This document shows positions 1-9,629 of a stretch of DNA of 64,000 bases, piece by piece. The number at the start of each line of letters is the position of its first letter. The first letter of the stretch is position 1. The stretch spans positions 51,581 to 115,580 of the forward strand of contig WOYV01000040.1 in NCBI GenBank assembly GCA_011620585.1. Reading direction: 5' to 3'. The notes under the pieces were generated by a model, which was not told where the DNA came from, made no database searches, and was given only the letters and a program-made list of their open reading frames with translations. Made by a program: the position numbers and the translations under genes. The DNA comes from Draconibacterium sp. (GTDB lineage: Bacteria > Bacteroidota > Bacteroidia > Bacteroidales > Prolixibacteraceae).

Positions 1-1
1 C

Positions 2-202
2 GATTTTTACAGGATCACGAATTGCGACGACAAGGTTTTTGACGAAGTAAAAGGCGATGCCGATACTTTGGCCGGGCTGATCCTCGAACTGCGGGGAGAA
101 ATACCCAAACTAAACGAAGAAATCAAATGTAAACAATTTGTGTTCACCATTAAACAAGTCGATAACCGACGGATCAAAGAAATAAAGGTCAACATCAAAT
201 AA
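2..202 (+). CDS. gldE: GldE-like / CorC-HlyC transporter-associated domain protein, C-terminal end (truncated by window edge)
   Basis: Open frame from base 2 reads DFYRITNCDDKVFDEVKGDADTLAGLILELRGEIPKLNEEIKCKQFVFTIKQVDNRRIKEIKVNIK*, matching the CorC_HlyC pattern (DTLAGLILE..G.IPK...F.F.V...RRI). It lies directly upstream of gldD, the usual gldE position. Confidence 0.75.
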   Translation, partial: DFYRITNCDDKVFDEVKGDADTLAGLILELRGEIPKLNEEIKCKQFVFTIKQVDNRRIKEIKVNIK

Positions 203-241
203 ATAACCGGCACCGCTCGTTAAAAGCCAAAACAGTTCAGT

Positions 242-826
242 ATGCAAACCTGGAAGATCTTACTTTTTTTTATGCTGTTTACAGGGTGTCGCGAACACTA
301 CACACCCAAGCCACGCGGTTATTTTCGCATAAATTTTCCTGAAAAAACTTATAGCACTTTGAAAGGCGATTATCCGTATTCGTTTGACGTGCCCGATTAT
401 GCATACGTTCAAAAAGACAATAAAAACCCCGACGAACCATACTGGATTAATTTGGAAGTTCCGGCAAATAAAGCCGAATTACACATTTCGTATTATAATT
501 TAAAGAACGGCCCGAAATCCAAAAATCAATTACTGTACGAATTGATGGAAGAAACACGCAGCCTGGCTTACAAACATTCGATAAAAGCAGATGCTATCGA
601 CGAACAAATTTTTGTAAACCCCGGGGCAAAAGTTTTCGGAACGATATACAATATTAAAGGAAACGCGGCTTCGCCCATGCAATTTTTCCTTACCGACAGT
701 ACAGCGCATTTTTTACGCGGAGCCCTGTATATACGGGAAGTCCCCGACATTGATTCGCTTCGCCCGGTAATCAACTTCCTCGAACCCGACATTGTGCGCC
801 TCATCGAAACTACACACTGGAAATAA
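242..826 (+). CDS. gldD: Gliding motility lipoprotein GldD
   Basis: ORF with lipoprotein-type signal (FMLFTGC) and GldD-like PKPRGYFRINFPEKTY motif. Confidence 0.85.
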   Translation: MQTWKILLFFMLFTGCREHYTPKPRGYFRINFPEKTYSTLKGDYPYSFDVPDYAYVQKDNKNPDEPYWINLEVPANKAELHISYYNLKNGPKSKNQLLYELMEETRSLAYKHSIKADAIDEQIFVNPGAKVFGTIYNIKGNAASPMQFFLTDSTAHFLRGALYIREVPDIDSLRPVINFLEPDIVRLIETTHWK

Positions 827-1458
827 TGCCCTTTTTCAGAACCATAAAAGTCCGCGACGGAATTATCGGAACCTGGCATCTGACAGAAGAACCGTACGAA
901 TTTTTGAACGAGATCACATTAAGTATTGCCGACCGCGAACGATTTGACAAAATTAAATCAGATAAACGAAGAGTCGAATTTTTGGCTGCTCGATGCTTAC
1001 TAAATAAAGTTATGAGTGATGAGCCTCAGGTCAGTTATTCCGATTTAGGGAAACCTTTTCTGGAAAATCACTCGCTGAATATCAGTATTTCACATTCGTC
1101 CGATTTTGTTGGAGTGTTCCTTTCTGAGAAAAATATTGGAATTGATATTGAACGTACCGACCGAATGATTGACAAAGTGGCCGATCGTTTTTTGCATCCT
1201 GACGAGAAAGTTCATATCAAACAACTGAATAACCAACAACTGGCAAAAATTGTGTACTGGTCGGCAAAAGAAGCCATTTTTAAAAGCTCCGAATCCCAGG
1301 GAATTCAATTCAACAATCAAATTTATATCGTGCCTTTTAATCCCGAACTGACGACAAACTTTTTCGCTCAACTTAGAATGGATAACAAAACCTTCAGATA
1401 CCGGCTTTCTTTCCAAAATTTCGAAAACAATGTGCTGGTATATTGTGTTCAAGAATAA
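826..1458 (+). CDS. 4'-phosphopantetheinyl transferase superfamily protein
   Basis: Motifs GIDIERTD and YWSAKEAIFKS; overlaps the gldD stop (TAATG). Confidence 0.85.
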   Translation: MPFFRTIKVRDGIIGTWHLTEEPYEFLNEITLSIADRERFDKIKSDKRRVEFLAARCLLNKVMSDEPQVSYSDLGKPFLENHSLNISISHSSDFVGVFLSEKNIGIDIERTDRMIDKVADRFLHPDEKVHIKQLNNQQLAKIVYWSAKEAIFKSSESQGIQFNNQIYIVPFNPELTTNFFAQLRMDNKTFRYRLSFQNFENNVLVYCVQE

Positions 1459-1470
1459 AATCAAAACGAA

Positions 1471-2964
1471 ATGAATCGAGCTCAAAGTCAAATCCTGATA
1501 ATTTTTGGTGCTTCGGGCGACCTTACCAAACGAAAACTACTCCCCGCGCTTTTTGAATTGTATAAAGAAAAACTTCTTCCCGATAAATTTGCGGTTTTAG
1601 GTGCTTCGCGCTCCGATTTATCAGACGATGATTTCCGCAACAGGGCTGACGAATTTCTACCTGAACACGCGTTGCTCAGCGAATTCAAAAAGAACTTATT
1701 TTACCAACAGGTGAATACGGACAATGCGGAAGATTTTGTGCCACTGAAGAAGCGGTTAAACGAACTTTCGACATCCCTCCAAATCAAAAAGAATTATATA
1801 TTTTATCTTTCTACTCCCCCATCTCTTTATTCACTTATACCCAGGTTTTTAAACGAAAACGGGTTGTCGGAATCACACAAGTATTTCCGACGGCTGATTG
1901 TTGAGAAACCATTTGGAACGAGTTTGGAAACTGCTCGTAACCTGAATGTTGAGCTGTTGCATTACTTTTCGGAAGAACAGATCTATCGAATCGATCATTA
2001 TTTGGGCAAGGAAACCGTTCAAAACATGTTGGTTACGCGTTTCGCAAACGGAATTTTCGAACCACTCTGGAACCGCCGGTACATCGAGCGCGTGGAAATT
2101 ACGTCTGCCGAAAATCTGGGAGTGGAAGGCAGGGGTGGATATTACGATCATACAGGAGCGCTGCGCGACATGATCCAGAATCATCTTTTACAGGTAACCG
2201 GTTTTGTTGCCATGGAACCGCCGGTAGTTATTGAAGCAGATGCCATCAGAAATGAAATTTTAAAAGTTTTTCAATCTCTTCGCCCAATTCGCGAAAACGA
2301 AGTATTCTTACACGTAATTCGCGGACAATACACCACTTCAAAAATCAACGGCCAAACTGTTCCCGGTTACCGGGAAGAGAAAGGTGTCGACTATCTCTCG
2401 CGTACCGAAACCTTTGTAGCGCTTAAGTTTTTTATTGATAACTGGCGTTGGGCCGGTGTCCCGTTTTTGGTTCGAACCGGGAAAAAACTGCCGACCCGTG
2501 TTACCGAAATTGTCATTACTTTCAAAAAAGTGCCCCACCATCTTTTTGGAACTTCGGGCGAACAAGGCCACAACCAATTGATCATCAGAATTCAACCCGA
2601 CGAAGGAATTTTATTAAAATTTGGGATGAAAACACCGGGCGCCGGATTTAAAGTTCAGAGTGTAAATATGGATTTTCATTATTCCGATCTGGCGGCTGAT
2701 AAGGTCCCGGCAGCCTACGAACGTCTTCTGCACGATTGTATGACCGGCGATGCTACTTTGTATGCACGCGGCGATGCAGTGGAAAAAGCATGGGAATTTG
2801 TTCAGCCAATTATTAATGCCTGGCAAAGTAATCCGGATATCCCGATATACGGTTACCCGGCCGGAACATGGGGACCCGAAGAAGCCGAACGACTGATTAT
2901 TAACGGAAACTGGCGTTACCCATGCAAAAATTTAACCAACGACGGTTTGTATTGTGAACTTTAA
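1471..2964 (+). CDS. zwf: Glucose-6-phosphate 1-dehydrogenase
   Basis: IFGASGDLTKRKLLPAL and RIDHYLGKETVQN motifs, full length. Confidence 0.96.
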   Translation: MNRAQSQILIIFGASGDLTKRKLLPALFELYKEKLLPDKFAVLGASRSDLSDDDFRNRADEFLPEHALLSEFKKNLFYQQVNTDNAEDFVPLKKRLNELSTSLQIKKNYIFYLSTPPSLYSLIPRFLNENGLSESHKYFRRLIVEKPFGTSLETARNLNVELLHYFSEEQIYRIDHYLGKETVQNMLVTRFANGIFEPLWNRRYIERVEITSAENLGVEGRGGYYDHTGALRDMIQNHLLQVTGFVAMEPPVVIEADAIRNEILKVFQSLRPIRENEVFLHVIRGQYTTSKINGQTVPGYREEKGVDYLSRTETFVALKFFIDNWRWAGVPFLVRTGKKLPTRVTEIVITFKKVPHHLFGTSGEQGHNQLIIRIQPDEGILLKFGMKTPGAGFKVQSVNMDFHYSDLAADKVPAAYERLLHDCMTGDATLYARGDAVEKAWEFVQPIINAWQSNPDIPIYGYPAGTWGPEEAERLIINGNWRYPCKNLTNDGLYCEL

Positions 2965-3003
2965 TCTTTATATCTTAACAATAAGTTTTATTTATTAGAG
3001 TAT

Positions 3004-3735
3004 ATGGAACATATTACAGAGGTTAGAATTTATAAGAACCCGAAAAAAGTTTACAATGCGATTGCCAAAAGCATTGTTCAACTCACCCAGGATTCGAACC
3101 AGAAAATTTTTAACATTGCGCTTTCAGGAGGAAATTCCCCGAAAGGACTTTTCGAAAAAATGAGTAAGAAGTACCACGATAAAATTCCGTGGGAAAAAAT
3201 TCACTTTTGGTGGGGCGACGAACGTTGTGTTCCTCCCAGCGACGAACAGAGCAACTACAAAATGGCAGTTGATAATTTATTTTCGCAAATTGAAATCCCG
3301 AAAAAGAATTTACACCGGATTCGTGGTGAAGAAGACCCGGAAGGAGAAGCCAGGCGATATTCTGCTGATTTGAATGAAAATCTCAATTCCCGTGGGAATA
3401 ATCCGGTTTTCGACCTTATTATCCTTGGCCTTGGAGACGATGGGCACACAGCCTCAATTTTTCCCGATCAGTTGGAATTGTTAGAATATCCCGAAAACTG
3501 TGCAGTAGCCGAGCATCCTTTAAGCGGGCAAAAACGAATTACCGTTACCGGAACTGTTTTGAATAATGCAACCCGCATTTTCTTCCTGGTTATTGGCGAA
3601 AGCAAAGCCATGCGCGTTTCCGAAATTATGAACGATAGCGAAGCTGCCAAGTTATTGCCAGCTTACTATATCGCACCAACTAATGGCGAGTTAACCTGGT
3701 TCCTTGATGAAGAAGCAGCTAGTATGATTTCGTAA
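3004..3735 (+). CDS. pgl: 6-phosphogluconolactonase (DevB/NagB-like)
   Basis: ALSGGNSPKGLFE, WWGDERCVPPSDEQSN, LGLGDDGHTASIFP; directly follows zwf. Confidence 0.95.
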   Translation: MEHITEVRIYKNPKKVYNAIAKSIVQLTQDSNQKIFNIALSGGNSPKGLFEKMSKKYHDKIPWEKIHFWWGDERCVPPSDEQSNYKMAVDNLFSQIEIPKKNLHRIRGEEDPEGEARRYSADLNENLNSRGNNPVFDLIILGLGDDGHTASIFPDQLELLEYPENCAVAEHPLSGQKRITVTGTVLNNATRIFFLVIGESKAMRVSEIMNDSEAAKLLPAYYIAPTNGELTWFLDEEAASMIS

Positions 3736-3767
3736 TCGTTGTCAGAATTTCTTTATTTCACCCCTCT

Positions 3768-3838
3768 GTCAGCCATAAAAGCTGACATCTCCCCTCGCCA
3801 GGCGAGAAATAGCAGAACCCCGCGACAAAGCCGCGGGG
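3768..3838. repeat. Run of three inverted repeats (REP-like or terminator region) between pgl and hydrolase
   Basis: GTCAGC-N7-GCTGAC (3768-3786), CTCGCCAGGCGAG (3794-3806), CCCCGCG-N7-CGCGGGG (3818-3838). Confidence 0.7.
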
Positions 3839-3871
3839 AATTCTTCAGATTAACTGGCGAATTGGCTGTTC

Positions 3872-4888
3872 TTATTGAACAGCATTCAACCCAAGTATAT
3901 TTTCACCAAATTTTATGGTTTCCGCAATTACTTCATCCACGCAACCCGAAGTAAGTCCGCAAGCAATTGGATGCTCCCCTGCTTCAGGAAATGCAATTTT
4001 TACCTTCTGATCAGAAACCGTACCCAGTTGATCAAACATTTTCATCATGGCATCCACCCGGACAGTTTGATCCTGATGTTCCTCGTCCTTATAATAATAA
4101 CCCAGAAAAACAGGCGCCGTTACATTTTCAAAGGTGTTCTTATCCATGGTGGCCTCTACTAGTTGCTGCAAATAAACCACAGCTTCAAGTCGGTATTTAC
4201 AATTCCAGTACTCGCACTCTTTCGAACCAGAATCTTCATTGGTTACACGGTATTTACCACCCATTACTTTTCTGGCAATCTGCAAACCCCAGGGTTTAGA
4301 AAGTAAAAACGCGGTGTTGTTGTTGATGCGAATATTGGGCGAATACAAAATTAGCGCTTCAACATATTCAGGGAAATCAGCGGCCAGTTTCAGACTGAGT
4401 GTCCCGCCTGTTGAAGTACTCATTATGATTACCTTTTTTCCCAGGGTTCGAGCAAACATTAAGGCTTCTTTAGCTGATTCCCATAATTTATCAGGAGTCA
4501 TATCCAAGAGGGCATCTTCGGTAACCAAACCATGATCGTATAAACGAGGTACGTACAAATTGAAGCCGAATTTTTTAGAGAATGCTTCGTGTGCCGGGTG
4601 GCCTTCGTACCACGAAGCTGAAAATCCATGCAAATACAAAAGACAATATTCTGTACGTTCGTGTACCGAATCGTTGGCCCAAATTATCCGCGCTTCGTTA
4701 TCGGGTTTGATAGTAAAGGCGGCTTCCTTTTTCTGAACGTATTCATCGGCTGAGTTTATGGTAGTAGTGATAGAAGGGAGATCCTTATTCAATTCAGGCG
4801 TTGGAGGCTTTGGCCCCAACAAATAAGCCACAATGAGCAATATGATGAAAACAAGAAAAAAGCGTTTGATACGTTTCATAACTTTCAA
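3872..4888 (-). CDS. Membrane-anchored alpha/beta hydrolase
   Basis: N-terminal TM segment, LYLHGFSASWYEGHP oxyanion region, STSTGG elbow, C-terminal GEHPIA. Confidence 0.8.
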   Translation of the reverse strand: MKVMKRIKRFFLVFIILLIVAYLLGPKPPTPELNKDLPSITTTINSADEYVQKKEAAFTIKPDNEARIIWANDSVHERTEYCLLYLHGFSASWYEGHPAHEAFSKKFGFNLYVPRLYDHGLVTEDALLDMTPDKLWESAKEALMFARTLGKKVIIMSTSTGGTLSLKLAADFPEYVEALILYSPNIRINNNTAFLLSKPWGLQIARKVMGGKYRVTNEDSGSKECEYWNCKYRLEAVVYLQQLVEATMDKNTFENVTAPVFLGYYYKDEEHQDQTVRVDAMMKMFDQLGTVSDQKVKIAFPEAGEHPIACGLTSGCVDEVIAETIKFGENILGLNAVQ

Positions 4889-4956
4889 TTTAGTTTATGG
4901 AAAGATACGAGAGATTGATGAGAATTTCCAAGCCTTCGAATGATTTTCTTTACATC

Positions 4957-6045
4957 TTAAAACTCAATCAATAGTTGAACAGCTTGCCTGGCGGGCTCTT
5001 CGTGCAAGAAATTGGAGAGAGTGAGACCTAACAAACGAATTCCTTTGGCAAAACCTCCTTCTGCTTTTAGTAGTTTTTTACTTTCCTCTAAAAATCGTAT
5101 TTCCGAATCGAACCAGGGTTCCAGCGTTTTACTCCGGGTATGTTGCTCAAAATCGGCATATTTAAATTTTAGTGTAAGCGTTTTTGCTTTCACCTGATCT
5201 TTTAGTGCGCGTTCCCATACTTTAGCCGCTATTTTCATCAATTCAGATTCTAATTCTTCCTCGCGGTAAATGTCGTGTAAAAAGGTATCTTCCGCTCCAA
5301 CCGATTTACGTTCGCGCGAGGGTTCAACTGCCCTGTTGTCTTCTCCACGGCAAATTTCGTAATAATAATTCCCTGCTTTACCAAACATCCGGGTCAGTTC
5401 GAGTCGATCAATCTGTCGGAGATCGCGACCAAACCAAACGCCAATTTTATTGAGTTTCGCAGCAGTTACTTTGCCAATCCCAAAGAATTTTCGTACTTCC
5501 ATCTGGTCGATAAAAGCTTGTGCTTCATCGGGTTTTACTACAAATATTCCGTTGGGTTTATTCACATCAGAAGCAACTTTTGCCAGAAATTTATTGTATG
5601 AAACCCCAGCAGATGCAGTTAATCCGGTTTCTTCGAATATTTGTTTTTTAATGGCTTTGGCAATCAGTGTAGCCGACGGCAATCCTTTTTTGGCGTAGGT
5701 TACGTCGAGATAAGCTTCATCCAAAGAAAGAGGTTCGACCAAATCGGCATATTCATAGAAAACCGATCTAATTTGTTCAGAGATTTCTTTATATCTGTCG
5801 AACCTTGGTTTTACAAATATCAGATCCTGGCATTTTCTTTTTGCTACTTTCGATGACATAGCCGAACGAATGCCAAACTTTCGAGCCTCGTAACTGGCAG
5901 CCGCAATCACGCCGCGTTCGCCACTTCCTCCTACAACAACCGGTTTTCCTTTTAATTCCGGTCGGTCGTGTTGTTCAACCGATGCAAAAAAAGCATCCAT
6001 ATCAATATGAATGATTTTTCGGATATTTTGATTGCGATCAGACAT
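4957..6045 (-). CDS. dinB: DNA polymerase IV (Y-family)
   Basis: IIHIDMDAFFASVEQ, EPLSLDEAYLDVT, ASAGVSYNKFLAKVASDVNKPNG. Confidence 0.96.
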   Translation of the reverse strand: MSDRNQNIRKIIHIDMDAFFASVEQHDRPELKGKPVVVGGSGERGVIAAASYEARKFGIRSAMSSKVAKRKCQDLIFVKPRFDRYKEISEQIRSVFYEYADLVEPLSLDEAYLDVTYAKKGLPSATLIAKAIKKQIFEETGLTASAGVSYNKFLAKVASDVNKPNGIFVVKPDEAQAFIDQMEVRKFFGIGKVTAAKLNKIGVWFGRDLRQIDRLELTRMFGKAGNYYYEICRGEDNRAVEPSRERKSVGAEDTFLHDIYREEELESELMKIAAKVWERALKDQVKAKTLTLKFKYADFEQHTRSKTLEPWFDSEIRFLEESKKLLKAEGGFAKGIRLLGLTLSNFLHEEPARQAVQLLIEF

Positions 6046-6059
6046 GGCATAAAAGTATA

Positions 6060-6091
6060 AAAAAAGCTGCCCGAAACCGGGCAGCTTTTTT
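6060..6091 (-). terminator. Intrinsic (potentially bidirectional) terminator downstream of the OmpA-like gene
   Basis: AAAAAAGCTGCCCG-AAAC-CGGGCAGCTTTTTT perfect stem with T tract. Confidence 0.85.
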
Positions 6092-6111
6092 GCGCAAAGT
6101 ATTGAATTGTA

Positions 6112-7653
6112 TTAATTCAATTCTAAAATTTTAAACTCGGTTCGGCGATTCTGACGATGTTCTTCTTCGGAACATGGTACACCATCGTCACATTTATTAA
6201 CCAATTCGGTTTCGCCATAACCTTTCGCAATTATTCTGTCAGAAGAAATGCCCTTGCTCACAATGTATGATACTGCCGAGTCAGAACGTTTCTGACTTAA
6301 CACCAGGTTGTAAGGATCGCTACCCCTACAGTCGGTGTGCGAACCAAGTTCTACTTTCCAACCCGGATTGTCTTGCATTACTTTAACCAATTTATCCAGT
6401 TCGATAGCCGATTCAGGCAAAATATCCCATTTATCAAAATCGTAATAAATATTCTCCATGACGAATTTCTGTCCAACTACGACTTTTTCAACCCAAAGAG
6501 TATCACGAATAACACCAAATGGTTTACCTACAGTTGAAATTGTTTTTGAATCATTCATAAACCCGTCGATGTTGGTACTAACTGAGTATGTTTTGTCTTT
6601 TTCAAGCTCTTTCTTAAAAATAAGATCGCTTAAAACTGAAACGACACCTGCAAAAGAGATTCTTGCATTGGGTACATTTTGCATTGTTTTCCGGTCCATT
6701 ACTACCAGCTCGAGTTCGTATTTGCCAAGTTTTTCGAGGGTAACTTTATAAATATCGTCGCTACCCACGCCACCTGTTTTATTTGAGGTATAATAACCTA
6801 TCTCATCGCTTGGATGAATAACGAAAGCAAAATCATCCCCATCAGAATTCAGATCAGACAAAGCATTGGGTTCCATAATTTTATCTCCAAAAAAACCAGC
6901 AGCATACAAATCCAGATCTTCGCCATCCCCTCTACCGTTCGAAGCAAATACAAGAATTTTATCCTTATAAATAAAGGGGAACATTTCATTCCCGGCTGTA
7001 TTTATTTTATCTCCAAGGTTGATCATTTCGCCCCAAGCGCCATTTGTACGTACTGCCATATAAATATCGGTTCCCCCAATACTTCCCGGTTTATCTGAAG
7101 TAAAATAGAGTGTATCACCGGTTGATGTAACCGATGGATGCCCAACAGAGTATGTTGGATCGTTAAAAGGGAGATCGGCGACTTTGGTCCAAACACCTCC
7201 CTGTTTCTTAACAATAATTATCTCAAGTCTGATTTCAGCTTTCTGATAAACTTTGTTTCGTACTTCCGGATTTTCGAAGTTACTGAGCGTTACAAAGAGT
7301 TCTCCGGTTGCCGGACAATAAGAAACAGGGCCTGAGTGATACCCTTCACTGAGCGCATCCAGTTCAGCTACTTTCGAACCTGTTACATTTCCCTTTGCTC
7401 CTGTTTTCGCAGAAAAAAGATTATAGTAAATTTTCTTCTCATCACCACTGTTCAGCTTGACAATTTCCTCGTCGGTATACGCCGAGAACCAGAGCTCATT
7501 TCCGACAAAAGCGGGCCCGAAATCGCTTTGACTGGTGTTTAAACTGGTTTTTTCTGATTGCAGTTTAACCATTTTTTCGAAGTACATACATTTATTCTGA
7601 GCAGCCAACATCAATGGAACAATGCCCATAAAAAGAAGTAAAAATCTTTTCAT
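6112..7653 (-). CDS. OmpA family protein with PD40/WD40-like beta-propeller repeats
   Basis: Signal peptide; TLYFTSDKPGSIGGTDIYMA repeat; C-terminal LGSHTDCRGSDPYNLVLSQKRSDSAVSYIVSKGI. Confidence 0.92.
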   Translation of the reverse strand: MKRFLLLFMGIVPLMLAAQNKCMYFEKMVKLQSEKTSLNTSQSDFGPAFVGNELWFSAYTDEEIVKLNSGDEKKIYYNLFSAKTGAKGNVTGSKVAELDALSEGYHSGPVSYCPATGELFVTLSNFENPEVRNKVYQKAEIRLEIIIVKKQGGVWTKVADLPFNDPTYSVGHPSVTSTGDTLYFTSDKPGSIGGTDIYMAVRTNGAWGEMINLGDKINTAGNEMFPFIYKDKILVFASNGRGDGEDLDLYAAGFFGDKIMEPNALSDLNSDGDDFAFVIHPSDEIGYYTSNKTGGVGSDDIYKVTLEKLGKYELELVVMDRKTMQNVPNARISFAGVVSVLSDLIFKKELEKDKTYSVSTNIDGFMNDSKTISTVGKPFGVIRDTLWVEKVVVGQKFVMENIYYDFDKWDILPESAIELDKLVKVMQDNPGWKVELGSHTDCRGSDPYNLVLSQKRSDSAVSYIVSKGISSDRIIAKGYGETELVNKCDDGVPCSEEEHRQNRRTEFKILELN

Positions 7654-7802
7654 AACTATTGAATTTAGGATTATATGAATCTACACTAGCATTATTAATA
7701 TTAAGGAAATTATCTAAATCCTTAATATGCCCCTTATTTTTAACTAAACAACAATTAAAAGTATATTTAGTTTCACCAAGTTAGGGTATTTTACTTAATA
7801 AA

Positions 7803-9212
7803 TCAAGCTTTGAGATTAAGCAGAACAACATTTTCAACATGATGGGTATGAGGAAACATGTCGACGGGTTGAATTTTCTCGATTTGGTAAAATTCATCCA
7901 TCAAAGCGAGGTCACGAGCTTGGGTTGCCGGGTTGCAACTCACATATATAATTCGTTTAGGTTTCATGGCAACAATGGCCTGAACCACACTGGCTTGCAT
8001 TCCCGCCCTGGGGGGATCTGTAATCAATACATCAGGCATGCCATGTTCGTTCATAAATTCGCTGGTTAAAAGATCTTTGATATCTCCGGCATAAAAGCGG
8101 GTATTTTTTATATGGTTAATCTCAGAATTTACCATTGCATCTTCTATGGCCTCGGGAACATATTCTATCCCAATAACTTTCTTTGCTTTACCAGCTACAA
8201 AATTAGCGATCGTACCTGTGCCAGTGTACAAGTCGTAAACTATCTCCGAACCATCAAGATTGGCAAAGTCGCGTACTACTCTATATAAATTATAAGCCTG
8301 CTCCGAGTTCGTCTGGTAAAAACTCTTGGGACCAATCTTAAACCTGAGGCCTTCCATTTCCTCCCTAATATAATCGCGCCCGCCAAAGAGTTCTATTTCC
8401 TGATCGGTAATCGAGTCGTTTCCTTTCGCGTTGATCACATACATAAAAGACGTGATTTGAGGAAAATTTTCAAGCACTGCCTTCATCAAACCCGTTCTTC
8501 TTTCCACATCTTCGTGATAAAATGAAAGAATAACCATCAATTCGCCAATTGAGGTCGTACGGATGATCATAGTCCTTAAAAATCCTCTTTGCTCCTTTAT
8601 ATCAAAAAACGGGAAATCATGCTCTATTGCATATTTATAAATGTAGTTCCGGATCTGGTTTGAAGGTTCAGGTTGCAGCCAGCACTTTTCTATATTGATG
8701 ACTTTGTCGAACATGCCTGGAACGTGGAAACCAAGGGCATCATTTCTGGTGATTTCGCTGCCTTCCTTTATTTCTTCAAATGTTAACCAACGCTTATTCG
8801 AAAACGTAAATTCAAGTTTATTGCGGTAAAATGTATTTTTTTCAGATCCAATTATGGGTTGAATTTCGCTCAATTGTACTTTACCGATCCTTTTAAGCTG
8901 ATCTTCAACCTGTTTCTGTTTATAGTAAAGTTGTTTCCCGTAAGGTAGCATTTGCCATTTACAACCACCACAGATGCCAAAGTGCGTGCAAAAAGCATCG
9001 ATACGATCGCTACTATATTCCTTAAATTCTCTTACAAAGGCTTCCTCGAAGCGTTTTCTTTTTTTTGTAACCTGCAAATCTACAACATCGCCCGGGACGG
9101 CAAGTTTGGTAAAAAGTACCTTCTCTCCTACCCTGGCAACAGCATTTCCTTCTGCCCCAATATCAGTTATAATTACATTCTCGTAGAACGGCTTTTTCTT
9201 ATTTCGTGACAC
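7803..9212 (-). CDS. rlmD: 23S rRNA (uracil(1939)-C(5))-methyltransferase RlmD/RumA family
   Basis: TRAM-like N-terminus, CTHFGICGGCKWQML, YDLYTGTGTIANFVA, TDPPRAGM, YVSCNPATQARDL. Confidence 0.92.
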   Translation of the reverse strand: MSRNKKKPFYENVIITDIGAEGNAVARVGEKVLFTKLAVPGDVVDLQVTKKRKRFEEAFVREFKEYSSDRIDAFCTHFGICGGCKWQMLPYGKQLYYKQKQVEDQLKRIGKVQLSEIQPIIGSEKNTFYRNKLEFTFSNKRWLTFEEIKEGSEITRNDALGFHVPGMFDKVINIEKCWLQPEPSNQIRNYIYKYAIEHDFPFFDIKEQRGFLRTMIIRTTSIGELMVILSFYHEDVERRTGLMKAVLENFPQITSFMYVINAKGNDSITDQEIELFGGRDYIREEMEGLRFKIGPKSFYQTNSEQAYNLYRVVRDFANLDGSEIVYDLYTGTGTIANFVAGKAKKVIGIEYVPEAIEDAMVNSEINHIKNTRFYAGDIKDLLTSEFMNEHGMPDVLITDPPRAGMQASVVQAIVAMKPKRIIYVSCNPATQARDLALMDEFYQIEKIQPVDMFPHTHHVENVVLLNLKA

Positions 9213-9385
9213 CTGTTAAAAATTTTGCTGCAAATATAATCTAATAATACAGATGGCATTATCATTGTTAGAAGATGCAATTCCCAAATAAAAATATTTA
9301 TTCCCACATTGGGAAAACGAACACGTTTAATTGACACAAAAGCATTTTTATGTTTCATTTAGATAGGCTGTTATAATGAATTAAT

Positions 9386-9393
9386 TATATTTG
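9386..9393 (+). promoter_or_regulatory. Candidate Bacteroidota -7 box (TAnnTTTG)
   Basis: TATATTTG at 9386-9393; no clear -33 TTG was seen, so weak. Confidence 0.35.
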
Positions 9394-9439
9394 CTATTGA
9401 TTTAATGGTTGGTTTTATTTTCAATAAGTAAAACTAAAT

Positions 9440-9557
9440 AGGGGAAAGCGACTTCTGTATTTATGATTGGTTTTGTGTTTAGGGGTTTGTAAATTATCAA
9501 TCATCTTCAAAAAGCGTCCATAGTGCTTTCCCCTTCCTTTTTTTACCCGAAAGGGTA
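9440..9557 (+). ncRNA. Candidate structured RNA or leader upstream of the ABC-F gene, ending in a short terminator-like hairpin
   Basis: AGGGGAAAGC (9440-9449) pairs with GCTTTCCCCT (9525-9534); inner ATGATTG (9463-9469) pairs with CAATCAT (9498-9504); then TACCC-GAAA-GGGTA (9544-9557) followed by a T tract. Confidence 0.45.
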
Positions 9558-9566
9558 TTTTTTTTG
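9544..9566 (+). terminator. Putative intrinsic terminator/attenuator ahead of the ABC-F ORF
   Basis: TACCCGAAAGGGTA followed by TTTTTTTT; short 5 bp stem. Confidence 0.5.
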
Positions 9567-9629
9567 CCCTTAACTCATCTTTCGAGTTCCTTCATTAATC
9601 TTATCTTTGCGCCAATTCAGAAAGAAAAT

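Noticed and set aside
1946-2173. Short ORFs overlapping zwf and other large genes on either strand
   Set aside because: Most listed 60-150 aa ORFs are antisense or out-of-frame shadows of strongly supported genes, with no recognisable domain.
9440-9557. Bacterial SRP RNA or tmRNA
   Set aside because: The GGAAGCA-type SRP loop and tmRNA end motifs are absent; only a generic structured-RNA call is justified.
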